DNA from: Paenibacillus terrae
GTDB lineage: Bacteria > Bacillota > Bacilli > Paenibacillales > Paenibacillaceae
DNA length: 58,663 bases
Assembly: GCF_000943545.1 (NCBI RefSeq)
Contig: NZ_JTHP01000040.1
Coordinates: 1-58,663 of the forward strand
Direction of reading: 5' to 3'
A model generated the notes under the pieces. The model ran no database searches. It was not told where the DNA came from and saw only the letters and a program-made list of their open reading frames with translations. The number at the start of each line of letters is the position of its first letter. Within the stretch, counting starts at the first letter, position 1. Positions 43,869 through 53,198 of this stretch are shown here, piece by piece. Both the position numbers and the translations under genes were made by a program.

Positions 43869-44819
43869 CTAGCGCTCCAGCAGTTGCCCAGCTTTCATAA
43901 TCAGGCGGTCATCCAGATACACATCCGGTCGCTGAACGACACCGTCAATATGTACACCCGCAGCGATGGTCCCACCAAAAGTATTATTGCTGCCAAAAGC
44001 CACATGAATCGTGCCGTACACCTTCTCATCTTCCAGTACGACACCCGTAATACGTGCTTTATCATTCGTTCCGATACCGAACTCTGCCAGCATTCTGCCG
44101 TCACCTTCGCCCAGCATTTCCAGCAGGGACTGTCCTGCTTCCCCTTCTGCGGCTGTCAACCTGCCGTTTTCGACCGTCAGCAACAGCGGCCCCTTCAAGG
44201 CACCGATTCCTGCAACAGAACCGTCCACCACAATCTGACCTTGCGCCGTCCCCTCCAGCGGAGCAATATACGCTTCACCGGAAGGAAGGTTGCCGGATTC
44301 GCCAGGGTTCAGATACATGCCCGTGCTGGGCACGCCGTTGCGACCCTCAATGGCAAAGCTCAGGCTGTACCCATCCTTCTCGATGCGCACCTGCTTGGCA
44401 GCTGTCAATAATGCGGTCACCTCTTCAGTCAGCGCCTTGACCTTCGGATAATCAGCAGCAATCGCCCCGTTCATGAACATGTCGTCTGTCATGCCAGGCA
44501 TCGTCGCCAGACGCGCTCCAACGGCTGCGGCTTGCTTGCGGGCATGGGTATGGGTTAGCGAATACCGGGTGACACATACGACAACATTGGAGCGAAGCAT
44601 GGCTTCGGCCACAGGTGCCGGAGGCTCTTCCCCTGATTTGGAGCGTACCTTCATCGTTAAAATAGCAGCTTCTGCGCCCAGCGCCTTGCCAGCTTCATAA
44701 ATGGACTCGCCCAATTCCTTTTTATCATCGTCCGTTACGACCAGAAGCGTCTCTCCAGCGGTAAGTCCCAAACATTTTTGCAATACATTTTTACTAATTT
44801 CAACACGTTGTTGGCTCAT
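43869..44819 (-). CDS. M29-type aminopeptidase-like protein
   Basis: Protein of 316 residues related to the thermophilic aminopeptidase M29 / leucyl aminopeptidase family. SGEAYIAPLEGTAQGQIVVD, LAEFGIGTNDKARITGVVLE and GTIHVAFGSNNTFGG carry the conserved Glu, His and Gly positions of the C-terminal metal centre. It should hydrolyse an amino-acid amide or peptide. ATG 44819 follows AGGAGG. It lies 35 bases after aroM, in one operon with the racemase. Confidence 0.82.
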   Translation of the reverse strand: MSQQRVEISKNVLQKCLGLTAGETLLVVTDDDKKELGESIYEAGKALGAEAAILTMKVRSKSGEEPPAPVAEAMLRSNVVVCVTRYSLTHTHARKQAAAVGARLATMPGMTDDMFMNGAIAADYPKVKALTEEVTALLTAAKQVRIEKDGYSLSFAIEGRNGVPSTGMYLNPGESGNLPSGEAYIAPLEGTAQGQIVVDGSVAGIGALKGPLLLTVENGRLTAAEGEAGQSLLEMLGEGDGRMLAEFGIGTNDKARITGVVLEDEKVYGTIHVAFGSNNTFGGTIAAGVHIDGVVQRPDVYLDDRLIMKAGQLLER

Positions 44820-44854
44820 ATTCTTTACCTCCTATTTTCAGTCAGCTTATACAC

Positions 44855-45526
44855 TTACACCATTTCCGATACCAGCTTGCCGATCAGGGCATTGGACAAT
44901 ACTACGGGTACCCCCGCATAACGCGCCGCCAGTTCTCTGTGAACATCCGTATACCCCATACAATCCAGCACGATAAGATCAGCCTGATCCTTGAACTGCC
45001 CGGCAGCCTGGCGAAATTCCTCTTCACTGCTGCTGTATGGCGAGGCCGCCGCAAACCCGGGATTCATTCCGTGAGGATTGAATTTGAGCTTGAGATTGTC
45101 CTTCTGCTCTTCCAGCGGACCAATCAGGCCGACCCGCCGTCCGCCGGACATCGCCTTAATCACAGGAGGAAGCACATGGTCCGGCTCGATCAAAAAGGCG
45201 GTTCGGGTATGCAATCCCGGAAATACGCCGGTACACAGCAATAAAATCGTACGAATGCCCTGTTCCTCCATGCGCGTGATTTTCTCCTGAAGCAGCGGCT
45301 GGATTTTTTCGCGTGATATAACTACCGACTCTCCAGTCGTCAGACGGGAAGTCAATACATATTCTCCCGGGGACGGAGTGAGATGCTCTTGTATATAAGC
45401 AAAAGAAAGACCGTCCAGCGCACCTGCCTGTACCAGTTCTGCACGTCCTTCCAAAGCCCGTTCCACAATTGGGGCTACATCTGTCCGGGGAGCTTGCCCA
45501 ATCGTAATCATCCCAAGCTTATCCAT
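44855..45526 (-). CDS. aroM: AroM-family protein
   Basis: AroM-like protein of 223 residues: LGMITIGQAPRTDVAPIVER at the N-terminus, LLLCTGVFPGL and LIVLDCMGYTDVHRELAARY with Cys residues in the racemase-fold positions. AroM was named from the E. coli aroL cluster and its reaction is not established; the fold resembles Asp/Glu racemases. In Firmicutes it commonly travels with DUF1177, M29-like peptidase and racemase genes under PucR. Here it follows the DUF1177-like remnant. Confidence 0.85.
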   Translation of the reverse strand: MDKLGMITIGQAPRTDVAPIVERALEGRAELVQAGALDGLSFAYIQEHLTPSPGEYVLTSRLTTGESVVISREKIQPLLQEKITRMEEQGIRTILLLCTGVFPGLHTRTAFLIEPDHVLPPVIKAMSGGRRVGLIGPLEEQKDNLKLKFNPHGMNPGFAAASPYSSSEEEFRQAAGQFKDQADLIVLDCMGYTDVHRELAARYAGVPVVLSNALIGKLVSEMV

Positions 45527-45607
45527 CTTTAATCCCCTGCTTTCGCATCCATTTTATTTTACGCTCCTGACGGCAAAGGGCAAGCCTGTGGCCTGCCCTG
45601 TTTAGCA

Positions 45608-45847
45608 TCAGCCGTGGTTTTGCGCACTGCCTGCTGTCTGAAGTATCTTCATGGAGCCGTACAATTCGGTAATTTTGACAAATTCCTGCGGGTCATAAAA
45701 TGCACAAGTGCCATTCGTAAATTCCTTGGCCGTTTCAATGGAAAAACGTACAGCAGCCGCGATATCAATCTCATGACTCGCTCCGGTGCCACATCCTGGG
45801 GCGCTGTCCAGCGCTTCGAATACGGTTAATGTCTGTTGAAGTGCCAT
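45608..45847 (-). pseudogene. DUF1177-like gene, large internal deletion
   Basis: A 79-codon frame from ATG 45847 (GGGAGG nine bases upstream). MALQQTLTVFEALDSAPG looks like the beginning and AKEFTNGTCAFYDPQEFVKI then ELYGSMKILQ like the end of DUF1177 proteins, which are normally about 300 residues. The middle is missing in frame, so it appears to be a deletion product, possibly still translated. The assignment rests on pattern memory and should be treated as probable. The gene is first in the AroM operon. Confidence 0.5.
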
Positions 45848-46228
45848 CGTTGCATTCCTCCCGAAAAACGTTTTCGGGTGGCGTTTTTCTTTTTCGTTTT
45901 CCATATGACCCTCCTGTGGCTTAGACATGATGTGATGTATTTCTTCCTCTGTTGAGTAGGTTTAACTTATGTTACTGCAACTTTCCTTCCATAAACAATG
46001 TTCGTCCTGACCAAAACAAAGGCATGTTTATTGTGCATACAGGATAAAAGACGATATATATAGCGCTACCATGACATTTTATCCCTTTATTGTGTAAAGA
46101 AATATAACATGAATCTAGTAGGAAAGCGTATAGCCCTTTAAAACAGCACCTATTTACCTCATCATGAATAGACTGATAACTAACAGAGGATTACCTTTTT
46201 CTATAATCACAAGTCAAGTGAGGTTCTT
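45848..46228. other. Divergent control region, AroM operon and coat-kinase genes
   Basis: No gene. An open frame extends the DUF1177-like gene to 45928, with a second ribosome site AGGAGG near 45917, so a longer protein is possible. No clear operator was found. Confidence 0.3.
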
Positions 46229-47236
46229 ATGACGAAATCCTATACCAAAGCACAGATTCGCAAAATTACCAGTCGTTTCGGTCTGATCCCAATAAAATCA
46301 AGCTTAGTCTCATCACTGTACCGAAAAAATGCAGTGATCCAGGTGAAAACGAAAAAGGGAACTTATGCATTAAAGCCCTTTAGCCGTACTAAGATGGTCC
46401 GCTCAAATACAATCCAACAGATGGAGCAGGCTGCAAGCATGATCAGGCTTTTGAAAAAGAGAAAGTACAGCTACATGCCCGCGTGGCTTCCAACACATTC
46501 CGGGAAGCTGTGGACTATACATCAAGAAACGCCATTTTATGTAAGTCAGTGGATCAAAGGACGGGGATTGGAGAATGCTGAAGATTTTGAAAAGCTTGGG
46601 TGGGCACTTGCCACGCTTCACGCCTCGTCCACTGGCTTGCATCGGATTGGAAGCGGTAAATCCCCTACGTTTCAGCAATTGCGGATATGGAAAAACCAGG
46701 ACCGTCTTTTTCAAAGAAAAATAACACAAATCAGCCGTCATGACAAAGAATATGGCAACTGGTACAACGCTCACGGCAAAGACTGCAAACGTTTAGCCAA
46801 GCGGGTATGGAAGGATTTGCAGGACACATCCATTGTTAAGCTGCTTCAGAAGGAAAACCGTTTCCCCTCTTTAATACACAACGACATCACGATCCCCAAT
46901 GTCATTATTTCAGATGATGGTCAACTCAAAATCATTGATTGGGATCGGGTTAAGGTCGGCTCAGTCTATGTAGATCTGGCAAAGGCCCTTATGAATACGA
47001 CCCAATTCAATCCTGAATTGGTGCAATCCTTGCTGAAGGGATACCAAAAACGCAAACCACTAAGCCGAACTGAACGAAAAATGGTTACAGCCTTGTATAA
47101 ACTGCCACGCGAAGCGTGGCATGCCTCCCTACACCCGAATCGCTCAAGAAACCGCGAGATCCTGAACAATTGGGATCAATCGTGGCCCCTTCGTTTACAA
47201 ATCATTCATATTTTGCAGGAATGGGTGCATGCATAA
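46229..47236 (+). CDS. CotS-family spore coat kinase-like protein 1
   Basis: Protein of 335 residues of the CotS/YutH/CotI family, which has an aminoglycoside-phosphotransferase fold. The motifs are LIHNDITIPNVIIS (catalytic loop, with Asn for His-Gly-Asp order changed to HND) and KIIDWDRVKVGSVYVDLAKA (metal-binding Asp). These proteins sit in the spore coat and some are kinases acting on coat proteins. ATG 46229 follows GTGAGG. It precedes a second family member by six bases to the frame opening. Confidence 0.85.
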   Translation: MTKSYTKAQIRKITSRFGLIPIKSSLVSSLYRKNAVIQVKTKKGTYALKPFSRTKMVRSNTIQQMEQAASMIRLLKKRKYSYMPAWLPTHSGKLWTIHQETPFYVSQWIKGRGLENAEDFEKLGWALATLHASSTGLHRIGSGKSPTFQQLRIWKNQDRLFQRKITQISRHDKEYGNWYNAHGKDCKRLAKRVWKDLQDTSIVKLLQKENRFPSLIHNDITIPNVIISDDGQLKIIDWDRVKVGSVYVDLAKALMNTTQFNPELVQSLLKGYQKRKPLSRTERKMVTALYKLPREAWHASLHPNRSRNREILNNWDQSWPLRLQIIHILQEWVHA

Positions 47237-47254
47237 AAGAAAGTGAGGATTAAA

Positions 47255-48151
47255 ATGTCGATTTTATCGAACGTTGAGCAGATGTACGGAATCAAAATTC
47301 AACGTACTCGTCAAAAGAAGGACATACACAAGATTGAGACCGCCGGCATGACCTATTGTTTAAAGCCTTACAAATTCCCAGAAGATGAAATTCGTTTTAT
47401 TACACGTGTGTTGTCCTTCCTGGATGAGCGCGGGTTTACCCGTAGCCAAAAGGTCTATCCGACAATGCAGCAAACCGCTTATATGACCCATGAAGGCATT
47501 TCGTATACATTAACCAATTGGGTTGATGGAGAAAGACCAAAATTTACAAAAAAAATAGATTTCAAAAAGGGAATTTCCACCTTAGCCAAATTTCACTCCA
47601 GTGCCGTAGGCTTTCCTGTCACCGAGGCTCCGGCAGACAGAATACGTTACGAAGGCTTGGGTGATGAAATAGCTAGATACAAAAAACACCTCAGTCCCTA
47701 CAAAGGCACAGCACATCTCGTGGCTCTCTGTGAAGAAGCGTCGAAGCATCTACAGCAGCCCAAAGTTCGAGAAGCAATTAACTCGGAGCAAAAAGCTGCC
47801 GCATTTATACATGGCGATTACAATTATCCCAATCTGATTAAAGACAGACAGCTCAAGATTCATTTAATCGATTTTGAAAATTGCTCCCTGCACGTAAGAA
47901 TGAAAGACTTGTCCCATCTTCTTCATAGAAATTGTCTTTGGAACGGGACCAAGATGCTGCGCGCGGTCGACTACTATCAACGATATCGTCCGTTGAGCGC
48001 CCATGATTTACATTTGCTTCACACACTTTTGATCTCTCCCTATCATGTGGTCCGCAACATCAGAATAGGCGGCATCCGTTCTGCCAAACGTGTTATTCCA
48101 TCATTCGTGCAGTTAAACAAATACCGACGTGAACTTAGAGCGCTGCTATAA
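47255..48151 (+). CDS. CotS-family spore coat kinase-like protein 2
   Basis: Paralog of the preceding gene, 298 residues. The kinase loop is FIHGDYNYPNLIKD and the metal site LIDFENCSLHVRMKDLSHLL. GTGAGG six bases before ATG 47255 decides the start. The two genes form an operon closed by a strong terminator; expression is expected in the mother cell during sporulation (inference from family). Confidence 0.85.
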   Translation: MSILSNVEQMYGIKIQRTRQKKDIHKIETAGMTYCLKPYKFPEDEIRFITRVLSFLDERGFTRSQKVYPTMQQTAYMTHEGISYTLTNWVDGERPKFTKKIDFKKGISTLAKFHSSAVGFPVTEAPADRIRYEGLGDEIARYKKHLSPYKGTAHLVALCEEASKHLQQPKVREAINSEQKAAAFIHGDYNYPNLIKDRQLKIHLIDFENCSLHVRMKDLSHLLHRNCLWNGTKMLRAVDYYQRYRPLSAHDLHLLHTLLISPYHVVRNIRIGGIRSAKRVIPSFVQLNKYRRELRALL

Positions 48152-48178
48152 TCTGTCGGCTTGGAACTAAACAGGAAA

Positions 48179-48207
48179 ACAGACCGAACGAAACGGTCTG
48201 TTTTTTA
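48179..48207 (+). terminator. Terminator of the coat-kinase operon
   Basis: ACAGACCG (48179-48186) pairs with CGGTCTGT (48194-48201), followed by a run of T. Confidence 0.85.
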
Positions 48208-48394
48208 TGTTCTGACAACTATCTATGGGAAATCTACATGCCACTGAACCGAATCCATTTGCTGATTGTACCGGTACAATCAAAAGTTTATAGCATTGTA
48301 ATCAATACGCCCCCCTTCTACAATGATGCTATGACTCAGGGATCATTTGTTCCGAAAAGATAAATTGAGAAACTAACAATAGAGGTGACTGCAC

Positions 48395-49267
48395 ATGTAC
48401 ATCATGACAAAAGAAGAAATAAAGGCTTATCTAAACAGGATCGGAATTCAAGACATTCAGCCTCCTACCCAATCCTATTTATTTGAGCTGCATAAGGCCC
48501 ATGTGAAACTTCTTTCGTGGCAAACGGTGGACATTTTTGCAGGTAAGCCGGCAGCCATTGGTTTTCAAGAATCCGTTCAACTTATTTTACAGGGAAGAAG
48601 CGGTTATTGTTTTCATCTGAATGGTGCCTTCAGCGCACTACTACATTCACTGGGCTACAAGGTCTGCCTGCATCGTGCCGGGGTTCAGCCTTTAGGGGCA
48701 GAGCCACGCATCAATTCATTTCATCTTGGGTTAACCGTGAACTTGTTAAATGAGCAGCACGAAGATGAAGTATGGATTGTTGATGTCGGTTTAGGCGATA
48801 TGCCCTATGAGCCTGTTCCACTCCATATGGGCACTTATGAACAAGCTCCTCTTCAATATAAGGTTACGGAGTCTGGGGTTGTTGCAAAAGGCTGGCGGTT
48901 AGAGCATGATTCGCTTGCTTCATTTGTTGGCGTTGATTATGACCCTACGGTTGTTCGGGATTTGGAAGAGTTTATGCCAAAACATCATTTCTATAGCCGC
49001 TCAGCGGATTCTCCATGGTTCAACCTGTTTCTGATTCGGCAAAGACAAGCATTAGAGACGAATGAACTAAGAGGCTGCATTTGGAAAAAACACGGGCTGA
49101 ACGGATTGGAAAAAATAGAGCTGGATCATAAATCGCAGTGGCTGGAAGTGTTGGCAGATGTGTTTGGTGAGCCGCTTGTTAACTATAGTCACCAGGAACG
49201 GGACGAGTTATGGAAAAGGGTATTTGCGGCTCATACTGAATGGAAGAAATCAATCATTTCCTTATAA
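48395..49267 (+). CDS. Arylamine N-acetyltransferase
   Basis: NAT-family acyltransferase of 290 residues. The catalytic triad is visible: Cys72 in GRSGYCFHLN, His110 in INSFHLGL and Asp130 in WIVDVGLGD. The usual RGGxCxExN is altered to GRSGYCFHLN, so the Glu after the Cys is lost; the enzyme may prefer other acyl acceptors. It transfers acetyl from acetyl-CoA to aromatic amines or hydrazines. ATG 48395 has GAGGTGA. It is a single gene ended by the terminator at 49272. Confidence 0.88.
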   Translation: MYIMTKEEIKAYLNRIGIQDIQPPTQSYLFELHKAHVKLLSWQTVDIFAGKPAAIGFQESVQLILQGRSGYCFHLNGAFSALLHSLGYKVCLHRAGVQPLGAEPRINSFHLGLTVNLLNEQHEDEVWIVDVGLGDMPYEPVPLHMGTYEQAPLQYKVTESGVVAKGWRLEHDSLASFVGVDYDPTVVRDLEEFMPKHHFYSRSADSPWFNLFLIRQRQALETNELRGCIWKKHGLNGLEKIELDHKSQWLEVLADVFGEPLVNYSHQERDELWKRVFAAHTEWKKSIISL

Positions 49268-49271
49268 GTAT

Positions 49272-49326
49272 TACGCTCTTCCTCCGGTGCGTTGATTGGA
49301 CCGCCACGGAGGGAGAGCGTTATTTT
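49272..49326. terminator. Bidirectional terminator
   Basis: ACGCTCT plus CCTCCG pair with CGGAGG plus AGAGCGT around a 20-base loop. It separates convergent genes for the acetyltransferase and the globin-coupled sensor. Confidence 0.7.
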
Positions 49327-49379
49327 CCCGTCATGCTCAAAGAAAGAACGTATCGATATCTCATTCTATCCTCTCACAC

Positions 49380-50396
49380 CTACATCATTTCGCTGGAATG
49401 CTGAAGCGTTTCCAATTCCTTCACCATATTTTCGATCAGCTTTGTAAAGGAAGCCAATTCCTCAGAACTGGAGGCCTGTTGTCGGGCGCTGGCTGTTGTG
49501 GCAGCCGTTTCGGATTGCACACTGTTCAGCATATGGGCAATATCCAGTACCTTGCGCTGAATTTGCTCCTGCGCCTGCTTGGAATTGGATGCCAGCTTGC
49601 GTACTTCCTGTGCCACAATCTGAAACCCGCGTCCTGCTTCCTGCGCATGTGCTGCTTCAATCGCCGCATTCAGCCCCAGCAAATGCGTCTGATCCGACAG
49701 CTCGCGAATCGTGCCGCTCATCTGCTCAATATGCTTGATCTCATCGCCCAACTGCTGTACCAATTCTTCCGTATGTTCCTGCGAAGAGGCTGTTGTACGT
49801 GCACTATCTGCAATGTTATCTGTATTTTCACGCAATTCAGCAATCATACCAGTCAAATTTTGAGCAATTCGGGAAACAACGGTTAATACTTGTGTCTGCT
49901 CATCGGCCAGCTCGTTAATTTGCTCCTTTTCCTTCTTCTGATAAGCTTCCAGCACAAGCTGGGAGTCCAGATTGAACATTTTGGAAAGAGCGTGAACAAT
50001 CGGATACCAATCGTCGATCCCCGAATGCTTCAAAATATCTACTGCAATGTCCAAATAAGTTATGTATGTGCCCAAATAATAGTCAGAGGACAAGCCAATG
50101 CGTGAATGCACCTGCCCTACAAAAAGACGGTGCTCAATAAACGGCTCATCTATTTTTCCATCTGCCAGAGAAAGCCAATATTCTCGTTGTGTTTCCTTTA
50201 AGCGTTCAATATTGGACCATTTGGAGATAATCGACATGAGATGCGGGACCTTTTCCACATGATCATAAAATCGATCAACCACCTCATCCACAATAGATTG
50301 GAACAAACCCTGATGGAGATGCAATAAAGCCAAATCATCATCCGTGATTCCAATATATTGAATCTGTTTTAATCTACTTTCAGCTACATCAATCAT
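49380..50396 (-). CDS. Globin-coupled methyl-accepting sensor (HemAT-like)
   Basis: Protein of 338 residues. Residues 1-160 are a protoglobin/HemAT domain, with the probable proximal heme His in [10 protein letters not shown]. The rest is a soluble methyl-accepting signalling domain with the hairpin tip [20 protein letters not shown]. No membrane segments are seen, so it is cytoplasmic, like HemAT, and probably senses oxygen to steer CheA. GGAGG seven bases before ATG 50396 fixes the start against an in-frame ATG at 50441. It is a single-gene transcript. Confidence 0.9.
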   Translation of the reverse strand: MIDVAESRLKQIQYIGITDDDLALLHLHQGLFQSIVDEVVDRFYDHVEKVPHLMSIISKWSNIERLKETQREYWLSLADGKIDEPFIEHRLFVGQVHSRIGLSSDYYLGTYITYLDIAVDILKHSGIDDWYPIVHALSKMFNLDSQLVLEAYQKKEKEQINELADEQTQVLTVVSRIAQNLTGMIAELRENTDNIADSARTTASSQEHTEELVQQLGDEIKHIEQMSGTIRELSDQTHLLGLNAAIEAAHAQEAGRGFQIVAQEVRKLASNSKQAQEQIQRKVLDIAHMLNSVQSETAATTASARQQASSSEELASFTKLIENMVKELETLQHSSEMM

Positions 50397-50541
50397 TAGG
50401 TTCCTCCAAATAAATAGTTTACATCCATTTAACATTACCATATTTTTCGGCGCATTTTTGGAAAATGTTATAAATTAGTGGATTCATTGTGACTTTTCAC
50501 ATATCAATGATGGACAAGCACCTGAAATAACTCCTTCATGA

Positions 50542-50597
50542 TAAAAAAAGAATCCGATAGCAAGCACTTGAAACTCCCAGTGCTTACTACCGGATTC
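50542..50597 (-). terminator. prkA terminator
   Basis: AATCCG plus AAGCACT pair with AGTGCTT plus CGGATT with small bulges. The minus strand continues CTTTTTTT. It lies 100 bases after the prkA stop codon. Confidence 0.7.
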
Positions 50598-50703
50598 CTC
50601 ATAGGTTACGCAGCCGATAGATATCTCTGTTCAGCTACGACGCCGTCCATCACAACTCATTACTCCAGCCTATTGCTTTTGCTTACCTTAAGCTTACCGA
50701 TTT

Positions 50704-51759
50704 TTATCGATTCAACAGACTGCCTACATACCTGAGCAGGTCGTTGGCGCTGGCACCTGTATAACCGTGTTCCTCAATCAATCGCTTAATCACCTCATTC
50801 ATGCGTTTGAGCTGATTAGCATCGGGTGTTTTGGTCGAGGTCGTAATTTTCACAATATCCTTCAAATCAGCGAACAGCTTTTTCTCAATCGCTTCTCTCA
50901 GCCGATCATGATGATGATATTCGAACTTGCGTCCCTTGCGTGAGTAAGCGGAAATCCGGATGAGAATTTCTTCGCGGAACGCCTTTTTCGCATTTTCCGA
51001 TACCCCAATCTGCTCTTCGATCGAACGCATCAGCCGCTCATCTGGGTCGAGTTCCTCATCCGTAAGCGGGTCGCGGATTTTCACCCAATTGCAGAAGGCT
51101 TCGATATTATCCAAATAGTTGTCGAACAGCGTCTTGGCTGATTCCTCGAACGAGTACACAAAGGCTTTCTGGACTTCTTTTTTCGCCAGCTCGTCATACT
51201 CCTTACGGGCCACGGAAATGAAATTGAGATAGCGCTCCCTTTCCTCCTTCGTAATAGAAGCATGCTGATCCAGACCATCCTTGATGGCTCGTAAAATGTC
51301 CAGTGCATTGATGGACTCTACATTTTGCTTAATGAGCGCACTGGAAATGCGATTGATGACGTACCTTGGATCTACCCCGGACATGCCTTCCTCCAGAAAC
51401 TCACTTTGCATTTCCTTCAGATCGGCTGTCTTGTAGCCTTCCACCTCTTCGCCATCATACATGCGCATCTTTTTGACCAGATCCATGCCCTGCTTCTTCG
51501 TCTCCTTCAGGCGGGTAAGCACGGAGAAAATAGCAGCCGTCCGCAGCGCATGAGGGGCGATGTGAATATGCTTCATGTCGCTTTGTTCAATGAGCTTGGC
51601 GTAAATTTTTTCTTCTTCCGAGACTCTAAGGTTGTAAGGAATCGGCATCACGATCATCCGTGATTGCAGAGCCTCGTTCTTTTTGTTTGCGATAAAGCTT
51701 TTATACTCCGATTCATTGGTATGAGCAACGATCAGCTCATACGTTATTACATGATACAC
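50704..51759 (-). pseudogene. prkA: 3' half of prkA, cut by a phage-like element
   Basis: C-terminal part of the PrkA serine-kinase / AAA-like protein, about 345 of an expected 631 residues. Family text starts at YELIVAHTNESEYKSFIANK and runs through MIVMPIPYNLRVSEEEKIYA to the stop at 50704, including FSRKGRK-like AYSRKGRKFEYHHHDRLREA. The first six codons (MYHVIT) are not PrkA-like; the N-terminal ATPase half is absent in the window. Upstream of the break at about 51741-51760 are prophage-like genes. The intact gene works with YhbH and SpoVR in sporulation. Confidence 0.85.
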
Positions 51760-51800
51760 CCAAAATAAAAACGTTGTTGTATCAGTCTTTTTTCAATAAG
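51735..51800. other. Probable attachment-site junction in prkA
   Basis: Between the prkA reading frame and the phage terminator lie about 60 bases. An inverted pair GATACA/TGTATC spans a 19-base interval rich in T. The crossover point cannot be fixed without the other junction. Confidence 0.45.
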
Positions 51801-51807
51801 CTACCTA

Positions 51808-51855
51808 TATAAAAAGAAAGAAGCCGCCCCTATTCTGGAGTGGCTTCTTTCTTTA
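51808..51855 (-). terminator. Terminator at the end of the phage-like module
   Basis: AAAGAAGCC pairs with GGCTTCTTT across a 16-base loop and a T run follows on the minus strand. The hairpin overlaps the stop codon of the gene at 51830. Confidence 0.75.
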
Positions 51856-52042
51856 TTGCTTGTTTGATCGCTATTTCAGCAATCGTTCGGTGAAGGTCTT
51901 CTAATGCGCTTGTCGGCCCCTCACAGGGCGGGACTATGATACCGATGAGTCCATTCTTTCCTTGGATGTACGTTGTGACCTTGCTTTCAATTTCCACTTT
52001 TTTTTGCGCGTGTGATTCGCCATAACCTTTTGGACTTAACAT
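51830..52042 (-). CDS. Small phage protein, unknown function
   Basis: Protein of 70 residues (MLSPKGYGESHAQKKVEIES start). KVTTYIQGKNGLIGIIVPPC and a helical tail EDLHRTIAEIAIKQAIKKEA. ATG 52042 follows GGAGGGGAGGG. It is last in the phage-like run, next to the prkA junction. I do not recognise the family. Confidence 0.65.
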   Translation of the reverse strand: MLSPKGYGESHAQKKVEIESKVTTYIQGKNGLIGIIVPPCEGPTSALEDLHRTIAEIAIKQAIKKEATPE

Positions 52043-52095
52043 CGTTCCCTCCCCTCCGATCTTGGTTGTATAGTTTATTCAAGACTGCTTGTCCT

Positions 52096-52584
52096 TCATT
52101 CGGGATTAAAAATTTCTGATATGCGTAATATTTTGAGATCATCCAGTTTGAGTATTAATCTATAGAATGCTTTCCTGCGTATCTTCCCGTAAGTGTCTTT
52201 GTTACATGGAGGCTGAAACTCAAAGTTATAAACGTGCCCATCCGTTATATACTCCGCGTCATTATTCATGTATCGCTTTTGGATTAAGAATCTCTCCGTC
52301 TTGGGCAATGCGTTCACGGCCCGCTCGACTCTTTCAACAAAAGAACGACGGAATGATTGTGCATCCACGTTGTGAATAGCTATACTTGCTGTCTGATCAC
52401 TTGTCACATTAGTTGGGCTGCTGCGCGGCATATCGCTGTACGCTGCGGTTGTGCTGGCTTCTCTATCCTCAGACACAAGGTAACGGTACATCCTATATTT
52501 CTGGAGAACGCCTTCCACCGCTGACTTTGTTTTTTTAGGATCAAGTTCTTCCAACTCAAAATCTTCAAATGATTGTTGACCCAC
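52096..52584 (-). CDS. ArpU-family phage late-gene regulator
   Basis: Protein of 162 residues of the ArpU/RinA-like group of phage transcription regulators, which resemble sigma-70 region 4. AVNALPKTERFLIQKRYMNN and DTYGKIRRKAFYRLILKLDD match the helix-turn-helix part. In phages these switch on packaging and structural genes. The start is GTG 52584 with GAGGTGAT upstream. The genes it would be expected to control, terminase and capsid, are not on its downstream side. Confidence 0.72.
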   Translation of the reverse strand: MGQQSFEDFELEELDPKKTKSAVEGVLQKYRMYRYLVSEDREASTTAAYSDMPRSSPTNVTSDQTASIAIHNVDAQSFRRSFVERVERAVNALPKTERFLIQKRYMNNDAEYITDGHVYNFEFQPPCNKDTYGKIRRKAFYRLILKLDDLKILRISEIFNPE

Positions 52585-52654
52585 CTTGTAATCACCTCAT
52601 GCTCTGTATTGAATCCCCCCGGCCGAAGCCGGGGAGCGTATAAGTGCGGTCTGC

Positions 52655-53173
52655 TTAGAAAGGCAAATCGTCGTCCGGGTTATCTCCACCTGCAGCACTG
52701 GCGGCAATTGCTGCGACTGCGGTTTCTTCGTCGTCATCTAGCGGAATACTAGCCTGGTTGGGATCGTCCGACTGATCCACATCCACTGTACCGTCCTGAT
52801 TGATCGTACCTCGCTTACCCTCTCTGTACTCTTTTTGCTGCTCGTGAAAATCTTCTATATCCATCTGAGACTCCATGATAGTCAAGTCAACATCCGACCC
52901 AGCTAACTTATAAAATTCAAATGTCTGTGATGCGGATGAATCACCTTTAACCTCGAACTCTAGCACAGTCTTCTTGGAGTCTTTTGCCGATTTTTTGAAT
53001 TCGGCAGTGAGCTTAACGCCCTCTAGGCTGGATATTGTGAGCTCCACCACTTCCCGGGTCATTTGATTGAGTTCTGGGCGGCGCTCGTCGTCACCTTTAA
53101 CGTAGAACTGCACAAGTTCCTTTTTAGAATCTTTTGTCTGTTTATTGAAATGAGCTTTAATAGTTACGTTCAT
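52655..53173 (-). CDS. Two-repeat phage protein with SSB-type acidic tail
   Basis: Protein of 172 residues with two similar segments: residues about 3-50 (TIKAHFNKQTKDSKKELVQF then YVKGD) and about 53-100 (VKLTAEFKKSAKDSKKTVLE then FEVKGD). An acidic Gln/Asp-rich linker leads to the last six residues DDDLPF, the same as the C-terminal tip by which bacterial single-stranded-DNA-binding proteins recruit partner enzymes. No classical OB-fold SSB signature is seen. ATG 53173 follows GAGGGG. It is probably a replication accessory or a novel DNA-binding protein of the phage. Confidence 0.7.
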   Translation of the reverse strand: MNVTIKAHFNKQTKDSKKELVQFYVKGDDERRPELNQMTREVVELTISSLEGVKLTAEFKKSAKDSKKTVLEFEVKGDSSASQTFEFYKLAGSDVDLTIMESQMDIEDFHEQQKEYREGKRGTINQDGTVDVDQSDDPNQASIPLDDDEETAVAAIAASAAGGDNPDDDLPF

Positions 53174-53198
53174 GGGTGGTTACCCCTCTCAGTTGTTT

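Noticed and set aside
43199..45290. Several plus-strand frames opposite the racemase, peptidase and aroM genes
   Set aside because: Shadows of GC-rich coding sequence, no ribosome sites, no domain features.
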